Shown piece by piece: positions 1 through 10,896 of a stretch of 64,000 bases of DNA. Below the pieces are notes generated by a model. The model worked only from the letters and a program-made list of their open reading frames with translations, did not search any database and was not told where the DNA came from. The stretch's first letter is position 1; each line of letters opens with the position of its first letter. Source of the DNA: Paragordius varius (taxonomy: Eukaryota > Nematomorpha). The stretch covers positions 6,882,001-6,946,000 of the forward strand of contig OZ176054.1 of assembly GCA_964247055.1 (NCBI GenBank). Direction: 5' to 3'. Made by a program: the position numbers and the translations under genes.

Positions 1-417
1 AAAAAATATTTTTTAGCGTAACAATTAATTTGTTATTCCTTTTTGACATAAAGGTAACCGGAATTACCTAGTTCTTAAGATTTAAGCAAGTTGATGGCAC
101 TAACTGTGGTTTCAATTTTTTGATAATCACCCTGAGATTATATAAACGGTCGCGGAAACATTTGATTTTTTTAAAAAAAGTATTTATTTCATTAATACAC
201 AGAATCCGTTGATTCTGATTACAAATTTCTAAACCCTGATTAAATTGTGGAGATTTGATAAATCACCAAACATTTGTCTAGCAAAATCTAGGTCTGAAAA
301 TATTGACATAAGAAGACTCCTAGTTTAAAATGAAACTGGAATGGGCCGATTTTTTGAAGAGTTAATCAGGATATAAGTTGGTTCTTACAAAATAAATTAT
401 TAAAAAAAATAAAAAAT
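1..417. other. AT-rich intergenic DNA
   Basis: No reading frame, repeat terminus or RNA gene was recognised in this stretch, which ends at the tRNA gene. Confidence 0.5.
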
Positions 418-499
418 CGACGAGGATGGGATTCGAACCCACGCGGGGAAACCCCAATGGATTAGCAGTCCATCGCCTTAACCACTCGGCCACCTCGTC
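418..499 (-). tRNA. trnS-GCT: tRNA-Ser(GCT)
   Basis: On the minus strand the 82 bases form a class II (long variable arm) tRNA. The 7-bp acceptor stem pairs GACGAGG with CCTCGTC, followed by discriminator G. The T-loop reads GGTTCGAATCC, and the anticodon loop reads CTGCTAA, giving anticodon GCT for serine codons AGC/AGU. The long variable arm (TTGGGGTTTCCCC region) is expected of tRNA-Ser. No intron is seen. It lies about 70 bases downstream of the Rpb8 stop codon on the same strand, and would be transcribed separately by RNA polymerase III from its internal A and B boxes. Confidence 0.96.
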
Positions 500-572
500 A
501 TGCCAACATGGTTGGAGATAATAATTTAATAAAGCGTAAAATGTCTACTTTGGTAAAATAAAATTTATTTAA

Positions 573-1106
573 TTAAAATGCCAATTTTTTCATTAGTAAA
601 TAAACATGATCATCAAGTTCAAATCCATGTAAATTATTTGCGTCTCCCTGTAATCGCATCAAAAGTCCACCAAATGAAACATAGGCGGACAAGCGTGAAC
701 CTGTGGATACATTATAAGAGTCAGGTGCGTATGATGTGTCATCAAACCCTTCTATTCGATAAATTTTTCCATACATGACATATTCAAAAGCATCAGCTTT
801 ACTTCCTGTCATCTTATGCATTGACAAATCAGTGTTTCTATCACCTATAATTAATTTTAATTTACCAAATGCCAAAGGGTCGTATTCACCATCATCTAAT
901 AAACCGTCTTCACGTAATGTATTTGCAATTACTAATCGAAATTTATCTCCCAGATCTATTGGGTATATTTGAGAATAAACATCTAAGATTAAATCCATTT
1001 TAAAGCTTTCGCTTTCGCAAAAGATTCGGGAAACTTTGTCAAATTTTTTGCCTTCTGGATCAATATCCTTGACATTAAAAATATCCTCGAATAAAACTCC
1101 AGACAT
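573..1106 (-). CDS. Polr2H: RNA polymerases I, II and III subunit RPABC3 (Rpb8)
   Basis: Shared small subunit of all three nuclear RNA polymerases. The frame starts [20 protein letters not shown] and ends [20 protein letters not shown] followed by MKKLAF, both signatures of Rpb8. The central [12 protein letters not shown] and [13 protein letters not shown] segments also fit. As an uninterrupted frame it is 177 aa, against about 150 in insects and humans. The excess is two inserts: one after EYDPLAF and one after YRIEG. Part of the first insert (845-865) reads as a possible 21-nt GT-AG intron, GTAAATTAAA...TTATAG, whose removal keeps the frame and gives 170 aa. The start is the first Met in the frame and matches the family N-terminus. 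Identity is certain; the micro-intron is an inference. Confidence 0.96.
   Translation of the reverse strand: MSGVLFEDIFNVKDIDPEGKKFDKVSRIFCESESFKMDLILDVYSQIYPIDLGDKFRLVIANTLREDGLLDDGEYDPLAFGKLKLIIGDRNTDLSMHKMTGSKADAFEYVMYGKIYRIEGFDDTSYAPDSYNVSTGSRLSAYVSFGGLLMRLQGDANNLHGFELDDHVYLLMKKLAF
845..865 (-). other. candidate 21-nt micro-intron in Rpb8
   Basis: On the minus strand this is GTAAAT...ATTATAG, all A/T apart from the splice dinucleotides. It lies in a segment absent from other Rpb8 proteins. It is a multiple of three and contains no stop, so both spliced and unspliced mRNAs would be translatable. The idea rests on the clear 23-29-nt introns in SYF2 and GTPBP1 in the same window. Confidence 0.45.
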
Positions 1107-1440
1107 GCTTTATTTATGACATTATGAAAAATTGGTGGGTACAAAAATGTTTTTCGGAAATATTACATCAATTAAACCATTATTTTTTTGTAAAAATACA
1201 ACATATTAAATAATTTATAAATTGCAAAAACTTTTAGCCATATAAAATAAATTATCCAAAAGTTGTAAAAATTTATTCAGTTACTCAAAGGATGGCGTTT
1301 ATGTGTTACAAACATATAAAACCACTTTTCTTATCTCTTGAGTTCAAAGAAATTAAATGGATAATGCTAAGGTGTAACTTAACTGATTTGTTTCTGTCTA
1401 TATCATTATAACATGTCAGAAATAAATTTAATGTATTCAT
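1107..1440. other. AT-rich intergenic DNA upstream of Rpb8
   Basis: No coding signal. It must hold the Rpb8 promoter, but no TATA or Inr element stands out enough to call. Confidence 0.4.
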
Positions 1441-1444
1441 GTAA

Positions 1445-1982
1445 CACTTATATACAACACATTCATTTCAGTCCTCCGATTCGAATTTAGGGTCTTTGAG
1501 GACCCCAGGCCTATTTAAGACAATATATAAAAATACATGGAATAAATTAAAACTATTGCAAAAGTTTGATAAAAACCAACCATTGATGCCCCGAAAATAA
1601 GTAATATTTCTTTTAAGAAGACTCGATATAATAACCATTTAATTGATAAACCTCAAGGTTAAAGTTTTTTCAATATGACATCTGTGCATAAGCTAAGTAT
1701 AAAGAAAATGCAAACCATTTTTTTTCAGTGTTAAATGTGATCCAAATAAATTAGTTTGAATTTGGCGTTAGTCAAATAAACACTATTTTGATAATGTTGT
1801 AAAATAAAAAGACGTCGATGTAATTTGTTATGAAATTTTTCTTAAAAACTAATTTTATTTATCTAAACTTATTTATATATTTTAAAATTTGAAGCTTAAA
1901 TTTAAATTAGGGCTATTCTATTCGGTAGTTAAATAATATTTTGAAAAAATGGGTTTATACCCCAATTTGAATCAAACTCTTT
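1445..1982 (+). mobile_element. decayed TTAA-type MITE copy (T1)
   Basis: Begins TAACACTTATATACAACACA, then carries the family block with CCGATTCGAAT and a hairpin-like GGGTCTTTGAGGACCCC. It shares the internal landmarks of the other copies and ends at ATACCCCAATTTGAATC. The terminal TTAA sites have drifted (GTAA on the left), so this is an old copy. No coding capacity. Confidence 0.75.
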
Positions 1983-3900
1983 GTAGGATAACGACTAAAT
2001 TACAATAGAGCAAAATATCAATATTAAAACTGTCATTCTTGTTTAAGGTTTGAAGTTGTATAATTTACTGTTAACAATATTATGACTAAAAATCTACACT
2101 TAAAGTGTTTATCTTTTAAGTAATGAATTATATAGGATTATTCGGAGTAACATTTCTTCTTCCTCGACTGGTAGTGTTTTTGAGAAATAGGGTACCGGCA
2201 GGAAAGAATTGCTTGCTTATCCGTGGACATCCTCAATCGGTATTAAGTGAAAGATCCATAATTTACTGGTTTTTAAGGAATATGTATTCCGCAAGCTCTA
2301 TTTAAAGGGTTTGGCAGATGCGATAAATATATTTAAATTAAAATGAAAATTTTTGTTTTTGTGTTTTGATTTTGTGGTGTGGTATGATAGGGAAGTTTGA
2401 AAATATGTTCGGCGTCTTGTACGCATTTGTGAACGCATTTGAATCGTGAACAATGTTTTTCAGCCCTAAAATTATGTCCTACTTCAGGTGAATCTCTTGG
2501 TTATAACTTATCGGCTTGATTTCGAAAATCTTTATCCTCGTCGGGGACGTTTATGTGCATACCCATATAAAACTCTGCTTTATAAAAAATATAATCACAA
2601 TTGCCTACAATATTATCGTTAATATATATATATATATATATATATATACTATAAAAGTTCAGATAAATATACTGGCGTACTACAGTGATACATTCTAAGT
2701 ACCGAAGTGGATGGAAAATAAACCAAATTTACCGATTATATATAGTGTTAAATATTTTATCCGCATCGATTTACACAAACATTTATCAAGTTAATAAATG
2801 CATGAGCTGCTGGAAAGGCGAAACCATTGAAATAAATCCTGGTAGCCTAGGAGGGTACATCTAACAAAATTAAGGAGACGGGATTAATAGAATTAATATC
2901 TATGAAATTAAAAAAAAATGTGGGCTAGCCTGTTATAATTATATATGCAAACAAATATTGAGTTGACTATGGTCATAAATTAAAACCTATATAAAAATAT
3001 TTAATATATAATTCCAACTGACGACCCAATCTCTAGTAGATCGTCCAGCTCATTTTTAAATCTAGATAAAGATAAACCACTTCTTACCATTTCGAAATGC
3101 AGATTAGTTTAAGATTGCATTCCTCTTACTGGTTAAATTGCGCCTCAATTTATCTAAATTAATAATGCCAAATTTTTAATTAAGTATAAAAGTAAACGGC
3201 AGTCTATTTAAGCGACGTTATATTGACATTCAAATAGACAGAACACATTGAAAAATTAAAAGTTGCAAAATCGTAAATCAGTTGTTTTTCGCATGAGTTT
3301 AAATCCTATCGATCCCGCCAAACGCGTTATTATTGGTATTGTGCGACCGTAGATTAAAAAGATATTATTAATAAAATCAATAATATTGAATTGATATTTC
3401 ATATGAGATTGTCTTTATATAACTGAAAATATTATAATTTATTCAGTGCATTTTGATTTGTGCTTGAAAGGTTTTACATTTTATTTAATTGTGTACATAT
3501 TAGTACATTTTTAAGACTATGCCTGGTTAAATACGAACATTAATCAATATATGCTAAATTCATTAAAAATTTAATTTGGGCCCCCAGATTTTTAAATTTT
3601 AAATAAAGGTTCTCAAAAAGGAAATCGAAGTGTTTAGATAAAGGGGTTCTGGCAGGTCGGAATTAAAAAATAGGATACGAAACTGATTGACATTAAAATA
3701 TACCTTGATAACAGCCACCTAAATACTAACTTGAAAATTATTTTATCAATCATATACGTTATATATTATAAACCTCAAACTAAAATTATACGTAGCCTAG
3801 AGAATGCTTATGGGATTCAGATTACATTAGATCTGTACCAAAAAAATTTTATTAGCAAAAGATAGAATATTTTAAATCTATATATTTATAAAAATAAAAG
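1983..3900. other. AT-rich intergenic DNA
   Basis: Apart from the TA microsatellite at 2622-2648, no gene or recognisable repeat family was found. Confidence 0.4.
2622..2648. repeat. (TA)n microsatellite
   Basis: About 13 uninterrupted TA dinucleotides. Confidence 0.95.
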
Positions 3901-4700
3901 GAGCGGGTTTGAGTGACGTTTAAAAACGTATAAACCCATTTCATTCCAAAGTCAAAATTATTCAACGGGTTTTTGGAAAAAATATTAGTCTTTAATTTTA
4001 AGTTCAAAAGTTTCCGAAAAACGTGTTAACCCATTTATAATAATATACCTTTTTTTACTGCTTTAAGACTGCGCCGGTAGTGACTAAACTCTTATATAAT
4101 TTAGCCCCTCAGTTTAGCCCATACCTATCAAATTGGGTTTATGGAGGAATTGTTGGCTTTGAAACATGTTTCCAAAAAACGTGTGGCATAGACAGTTTCA
4201 ATAAAGATTTTTTAATTGTTTTGCAAGTGTGCAAAATGTAACTAAGCCTTTTTAGCGTGATAGTTTGAATATAATTGACGTTTGATCAATTTTTTGGAAA
4301 ATATGTAGACCCAGGAAAACTCTAAAGTGGTATTTATTATTTACAAATGCGCAGATTAAGTAAGAGTTTTTGAATTAGCCCCTCTGTGCCCCCTCCCCCC
4401 CCCCCGGTGTAAAATTGGTTTTTTCAGCAAATATTGATAAAGCACCTTATTGTAAAGGTCTATTCTGTTTCTATAAAATTTTTCAATGTGGTATCATTGT
4501 GTCTACACTGACTGAGCCCTTTTTTGAATTAGCCCCCAAGTTCCGCAACAATTGTTTGCTACACACGATTCCGAAAAACTTGTGGGTGCAATCAGCTCCT
4601 ATTATCGATTTTCTAAATGAATTTGCCAAAAAGAGACGAAGTGTTTTTACAAGTTAGGCCCCCGATTCAGCCCCGCCCATGTTTTTCACAAAAAGATTGG
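3900..4700. repeat. degenerate repeat tract with TTAGCCCC blocks
   Basis: The block TTAGCCCC or a close variant recurs near 4102, 4376, 4531 and 4655. Several copies lie near CCGAAAAACGTGT-like or CAGTTTC-like words, suggesting an old, irregular tandem array. It includes a pure C run at about 4394-4405 that stands out in this AT-rich DNA. No protein is recognised. Confidence 0.35.
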
Positions 4701-5009
4701 CGTTAAAGCAATTAGGTGTTCGCCCATAAGTTAAAATTTAAAATATTATATTCATGTAAATGCGCCGCACTGAACCATATTTTTCCCACTGTTCGACCCC
4801 GCCGCCTGAAAATGATGTTTTCTAAATTATCGACTATTAGGCATATTTTTGCAAAACATATCAAACCATATGAATTTAACAGTGATACTAATTAAACATG
4901 TAAATAAAGCTAAGCTCTAATAAATATAGTAGCTTAATAAGGGCATCATTACGCCACAAAAATCATCATCATTTATATGGGGATTCGCCATTAAATGACG
5001 GGACACCTG

Positions 5010-5420
5010 TTTTTTTCAATCATTTCTTGATCTGGCTAATTATAGATTTAAATTAGGCATTTCGAGGTCTTTTGTTAATGTGTTGAGCTATGTGGTATGG
5101 GGTCGGCCGGATTTAGTTGGTAGTTCAACCGAGTAATTTTTCGTTTTAGGAATATGGGTGTTTTACAGTGTTTCAACATGTCCAGTCCATTGTAACCGGA
5201 GATTCCTGATCCCGTTGTTGATGGGGTTGAGATTGAGTATATGATAAGGATTAGATTCGGTATAATTGAATTTAGATGAATTGTGTGCGAATAATGTTGT
5301 TTTCAGTAATTTGGAATCATTTGTTTTTGGCATCGGCCAGGATTTGGATCCGTAAGGACGGAACGAATGGCTGGTAAATGGCACACATAGTTTGTAGTTT
5401 GACGAATTCATTATCATTAA
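5010..5420 (-). pseudogene. LINE reverse-transcriptase C-terminal relic
   Basis: Read on the minus strand, this gives RNLRLQWTGHVETL, then after stops SGRPHTT and LTKDLEMPNLNL, then LARSRNDW. This order (LRWxGHV, GRPxTxW, DL, AxxRxxW) is the standard tail of the non-LTR retrotransposon polymerase polyprotein. In-frame stops interrupt it. Only the last ~130 codons are recognisable, consistent with a 5'-truncated and old insertion. Its clade cannot be fixed from this piece. Confidence 0.65.
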
Positions 5421-6397
5421 CCTGGATTATAGTAGTTTTTTAACACCACTAAGAATAAAGAAATTTTTTTCTGTGGCAAATTAGTACGCAATTTTTATAT
5501 TGGCTCCTAAGTTTGGCTCCATCCGATGTGTATATACTGTAATTAATTTTAACCATATTAATGCATTTGTTTTTTCTTTCACTATAATATATCAAAATGT
5601 GATTTAATTCGCATGGTTGAAACTGCGTCCACTAATAGTTGGATTTATGGAACAATGCATTGGAAGGTTTATTAATATTCAAATTTAAGACATTCTTGGA
5701 AGGGTATTGTTTTAATTATTTGCAAATCATAATTTTCGATGATGTTATATATCATATATCGAATTTCAGACAAATAAAAATAATGGTTACATTTTATTTG
5801 ACTAGTATCTCAATATGTAATAGAACTTTGAAAACGCAGTATTTTAGTATTTAAATGAATATGTATTCCTGTATTCCCATCCTGATAATGGTATCCTTTT
5901 CAAACCAATCTTTCATTTGTTTTATTCCATCATTTGCCCTGTAAATGACTCATTTTTTTGTCTTACTCATTTTGGAGCTGTAATTGCTTAGAGATAATAT
6001 TGCCATTTGCTTGGATTAAAAATTCAGTTAATGTAATAATATCCCTCCTGACCTTAAAACATTGATTTATATTAAAAATAGCTAATAATCCCAGAAACTC
6101 TGAATGATAAAAATTACAAAGTTTTAATGATTAAACGTGCCTGTTTTGGTAACGATGAAACCAATTTAATCATTCTAATCATTGAACGAGTGCAGTTTGC
6201 AATTAGGAGAATAACAATGTATCTTGAATAAAAGTGATTTCCGTCCGTACGAAAGTTTTTTAGAATAAATCTTTGCTAATGTTATCTATGAGGCACTGTG
6301 TCGGGATGAAAAGTAATATTAGACGAATATAGCATCGATTGCTATTTTTAATAATTTCGCCAATTTTAATGTCAAATATTAAATTATAGTTTTATCG
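5421..6397. other. AT-rich intergenic DNA
   Basis: No coding signal or repeat family recognised between the LINE relic and the hAT-type element. Confidence 0.4.
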
Positions 6398-6405
6398 GTA
6401 AAAAT

Positions 6406-7244
6406 CAGAACTTGGAACCGGCTCAAAAAAAGTGGAACCGGGACCGGGTCTCCTGAACAAGTGGAACCGGAATCGCGTTGGTTCCTCATAAATTTGGCGG
6501 TTCCAGAACCGGTTTTTTACATTTAGAACCGGTTCCATTTTCGGTTCATGTCTTTTAATTAAATGATTTACAAAATTATTATTATAATAATACAACCAAA
6601 ATTAAATCAAACAATTTATTATGAATTGCCTAATGTATAGTGAGAAATATAGTGTAGCAAACAAATGAAACAAATTATAAAAATACAATAGGAAAATGTA
6701 TAAGTAAAAAGGTATAAAATGAGTGTTAGATAAGTATGGCATCTAAAAAAACTTTATTTAACTAAAAAATTATTGAACCAAGCAATTCGCTGGTCAACTG
6801 CTTCTCAAGTCTGAAAATAGAAAATTAAGGGTGAAAAATTACTTTCAACGGACACCTATATATACGAAAATATGTATTATAAATAAACTTGTATTATGTC
6901 TTAGTTTTTTTAGAAGAGCCGAGGTCCATAATTCAGAGAGTATCGCTAATATTAGCCGCTTATTTAGTTTGAATATGTTGTATTGTGTAGTGGCACAATT
7001 AAATTTAAATAATAAAATAAAATTTTTATAATAAAAATCATATGGGAACCACTAATTAAGGGGGTGGAACCGGAACCGGGTTGGTTCCTGATCGGTTAAA
7101 ACCAGAATCGGGATGGTTCCTAAAATTTTGGAATCGGTACCGGGGTGGTTCCCGGAGAAGTGGAATCGGGACCGTGTCAGTTACATCCCAATGAAACCGG
7201 TTCTTATTAAAAACCCAGGAATCGGGTTCCGGTTCCAAGCCCTG
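6406..7244. mobile_element. hAT-type MITE with GGAACCGG-rich ends
   Basis: The element is flanked by a perfect 8-bp duplication, GTAAAAAT, at 6398-6405 and 7245-7252, the hallmark of hAT insertions. The left end reads CAGAACTTGGAACCGG, and the right end in reverse reads CAGGGCTTGGAACCGGAACC, so the termini are inverted repeats. About 150-200 bp at each end consist of iterated GGAACCGG/GGTTCC words, and the ~490-bp middle is AT-rich. No transposase frame exists, so it is non-autonomous. Confidence 0.85.
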
Positions 7245-7252
7245 GTAAAAAT

Positions 7253-9173
7253 ATGGCTACGACCAATAGGTTAACAATATTACCAACAGAATATATTGGT
7301 AAAAAAATACTATCGGCCCTATGAACATGAAGAAATGATTTTCTTTTATGGTAGATATGACCTTTATCCATAAAGATTAAATTATAATTGGGAATTATTT
7401 TAGTTTCAACGATGTCATCACTAAAAGTGAATTTTCTTCAAAAATAATCAGTAATAATTCTGTCTAACTATTACGATAATTGTAAAAAGTACCTAATATT
7501 CTAAAGCATAATGCATGCTAAAGAGTCAATTCTAAAACTTTACCATTATGGTAGGAACAAATTATACTTATTGAACCAATGTTAACATATTTGATAAACT
7601 ATAATGATAGTCAGTTGTATACTAGCAGAAGTAACCATATTCAAGGCAATATATGAACTCAACAATGTGTAAAGATGGTCGGCGAACCCGGTGCGAGAGA
7701 CACATTTAAGACTTTACTGCGAAAAAATCATCAAACAACGAAAATATATCTTGAGCTAATATGGATTCATAAAGTTTATATAAATTGATGCATTTACTAT
7801 AATATTTGTAATAACTATTTATATGTCTCTTCTCTAAACTTTTACTATTTTCCATATTAAGATCTGTAAAATAAATTTTAAATATTTTCATATAACAATA
7901 TCTAACATCTAATTTTACATTTTGAATTTTATGACGCTATGACATCTTGGGATACTCTTCTAGTTCAGAAATTATGTAGTAAACAAACTACTGTTTTGAT
8001 TTTGGTTATCAACCCTCTTCTCCTGTATTAGGGAAAAAACTTATTTTGCATTTTTCAACCATAATATTTATAATTTTACGTTTCAAAATTTTTTTATCAT
8101 GCTCCAAAAAGGCTAAAGAAAGCATGTTTTATCTGCCCCAATGCTGAAAATATTTTTTAAGATATCTCTGGGACATAAAACTACCCAAGAGGTCATTAAG
8201 TATCAAATATAAAGATATTATTTTTTATATATTATGGTTTCAGAGAAGTTTTAAATTGCTTCTACAATTAACTGCTTCTCTTGAATGACGTTTTTCCAAA
8301 AAATTTTAACCAATCTTGTGTATTTATTAGAGTAAAAATCATTGCTGCTTTTATATCTATGAAATACGCTACCAAAAATAGATTGTGTAAAACACACTTT
8401 TGGTTTGTATATTTATGTCATTCTTTCCTTTTTAAATGAGATTAATGAATTATCGTTTTTATATAACTTCAATACAGTCCCAGCTTAAGTGTAAAAATAT
8501 CCTATGATAAAACATTTGACCAATATTTTGTGGAACGAAAATCTTAAACGATATGATAGTTGAATACCGACTATTATAAAAGAAAATTTTAATATGGCCA
8601 AGTTTAAGTAATAAATATCTTGAACGTATCCAAAAACCCGTACAGGAAAATGTATCAGGATTATCATGTGCATTTGGTTTTGGCCGTTACGAGCAATTTA
8701 AGAAAGTAGTTTACATTATTGTGGTTGGTCTTATATCAGAAAATGGCAAAATTTGCCCATTCAATAGGCTTCATTATAAAAATATCACTAAAACAATCAT
8801 AAAATGCATACAAAAAGAAAAAAATAAAAAAATTTCAATTTAAGATGTGGTCTCCAAAGATCCTATTTTTTTTGCTTATAAAATGGGCAAGTTTCTTGAA
8901 ATATACGCAAAGATATTTGCTAAATTTTGATATCATAGTAAAAATTTGAAAAATGCACATTTTTCAAAAAAAAATGATTTTTTGCAAAAATTTATTGAAG
9001 CGTCCTTCATACTATTTTAAAGCATGATAGAAGCAATTTTTTATATAATTAATAATGGTGATTTTTATCAGCTCAAAATTTCGATCAAATTGTCGCTTGT
9101 CATCAAATTTATGTAAAATCAAGATTTTGTTTTTAAACAAATATTCATAAATATAAAGCAAGCAATTTTTTAA
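7253..9173. repeat. AT-rich DNA with unclassified dispersed repeat
   Basis: Roughly 8040-9170 shares words and order with 46560-46930 and 47520-48000, for example GGATTATCATG followed by a TTTTGG...TTACGAG segment and later a GATGTGG(G)CTC word. This indicates a dispersed family without coding sequence. The part before 8040 shows nothing recognisable. Confidence 0.35.
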
Positions 9174-9177
9174 TTAA

Positions 9178-10328
9178 CAGTTGGATACAACACATTCATT
9201 TTAGTCCTTCGATTCAAATTGGGGTAGTTAAATACCCCAACCTGTTTATAATTAAATTGTTAAAAAAATGTGGAAGGAATTAAAACCATGGCAAAATTTT
9301 GCACTTATATAACATTAATAAACCGAAATATATAAAAAATTTTATTCAAAAATACTTGATATTACTTATTTTAAGCTAAAACCGAAAGGTAAAAATTTAG
9401 TCAACGTGTCATCTGTGCAATGGTAAAATTGAAAAATAATACAATAAAAACATCTTTTTCTATTTCTATCAATGTTTGATGTAATTTAAATAAAAAAATT
9501 AGCTTTAATTTTACCATTAAAATTAAATGAAAGCGCTATTTTGCAAAAATATTATAAAATAAAAATGGCATCGAAGTAGTTTGACATGAAACTTTTTTTA
9601 CGCAAAATTTTATTTAACACTTGGATACAACACACTCATTTTAGTCCTTGGAATTGGGGTAGTTGGATACCCCAGGCCTGTTTAAAATTAAATACTTAAA
9701 AAAGTATGGAAGGAATCTAAACCATGGCAAAATTTTACACTTATATAACATTAATAAACCAAAATATATAAAAAAATTATTCAAAAATATTTAGTATTAC
9801 TTATTTTGAGCTAAAACCGAAAGGTAAAAATTTCGTCAACGTGACATGTGTCAAATTATAAAATTAAAGTATAATACAAAATAAACCGCCTATTCTATTT
9901 CTATCTATGTTAGATGTAATTTATATAAAAAATTAGCTTTAGTTTTACCCTTAAAATTAAGACGATATTTTGCAAAAATTTTGTAAAATAAAAATGGCGT
10001 CGAAGTAGTTTGAGATGGAACTTTTTTTTCAAAACAAAATTTTATCAAGATATTTTGGCATATTTATATAATATTTATCAGGATAGAAGCATAAATTTAA
10101 ATTGGGACCGTTTCCTTCAGTATTTTTTTAAAAATTTTAATTTAAATTTAGTCTGGGGTATTTAGATACCCCAATTTGAATCGAAGTGTTAAATATTTTA
10201 GCGTATTTTAATTTTTATTAGGATAGAAGCATAAATTTAAATTAGGACCGTTTCCTTCAGTAGTTTTTCAAAAATCCTAACTCAAATTTAGTCTTGGGTA
10301 TTTAGATACCCCAATTTGAATCGAAGAG
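9178..10328 (+). mobile_element. TTAA-type MITE copy (T2), interrupted by T3
   Basis: Left TTAA at 9174-9177 and right TTAA at 10329-10332. The copy begins CAGTTGGATACAACACATTC and ends TTTGAATCGAAGAG. Its own sequence is split at 9617/10193 by a second complete copy. The two T2 parts (440 and 136 bp) add to about 576 bp, the normal element length. No coding sequence. Confidence 0.88.
9618..10188 (+). mobile_element. TTAA-type MITE copy (T3), nested in T2
   Basis: The 571-bp copy begins CACTTGGATACAACACACTC and ends CCCCAATTTGAATCGAAGTG. It is bounded by TTAA at 9614-9617 and 10189-10192. In uninterrupted copies the same T2 position reads TTATTTAAATATTTT, so insertion duplicated a pre-existing TTAA. 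TTAA duplication and ends starting with CAC point to the piggyBac superfamily. No transposase is present. Confidence 0.9.
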
Positions 10329-10332
10329 TTAA

Positions 10333-10896
10333 ACCAAAGCAATCGCTAAAAAGGGTTTCATAGTGTCTTATAGCGCTTTTATACTGTTTCTATCGCGCCT
10401 AAAAATAGTATAAAGTACGCTTCAAAAATTTGTGGATAAAAAATCAATTTTTAAAGATATATGCATTTAAAAAAAAATTGTATAAGATATATTTGTATGG
10501 CGCAATCTCGGCATTTTTGCGTATATTTCAAAATAACCAGCGCATTCATGGAGCAAAAAATGGGGACTTACAGAGGCCACTCTTAAAATTGTTTGAGAAA
10601 ATTTTAAATTTTATATGTCGTCATGTATTTTAGTGTAGATTTTTTTAAACCTCGTAACAGCCAAAATTAAAACCAAGATAACCCTGATGCCTTTATCTCA
10701 GAATATATATGTTTCATTAATTTTATTTTTATACCTCCAGATTTCGGCAGTAGTGTTTTAAGAATTATCGGTGTTGACGTCACAGCGAATTGTGAATTAT
10801 AAAATATTTTCAAACTTTTACGACATTTTTTAATAAAGTTTAAAAGATCTAACTTTTTGAGGACGAAATGTGATCAGGTAGTTGCTTCGTTCATAC
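10333..10896. other. AT-rich DNA upstream of SYF2
   Basis: About 10340-10640 resembles parts of the dispersed repeat near 47530 and 49330 (a CGGCATTTTTGCG-like word). The last ~150 bp should carry the SYF2 promoter, but no core element could be assigned. Confidence 0.35.

Noticed and set aside
2123-2305. 60-codon frame starting MNYIGLFGVTF
   Set aside because: Short, no recognisable motif and no splice context.
9178-10328. CRISPR-like direct repeat array from the repeated T2/T3 words
   Set aside because: The repetition is explained by one MITE inserted in another, in a eukaryotic genome.
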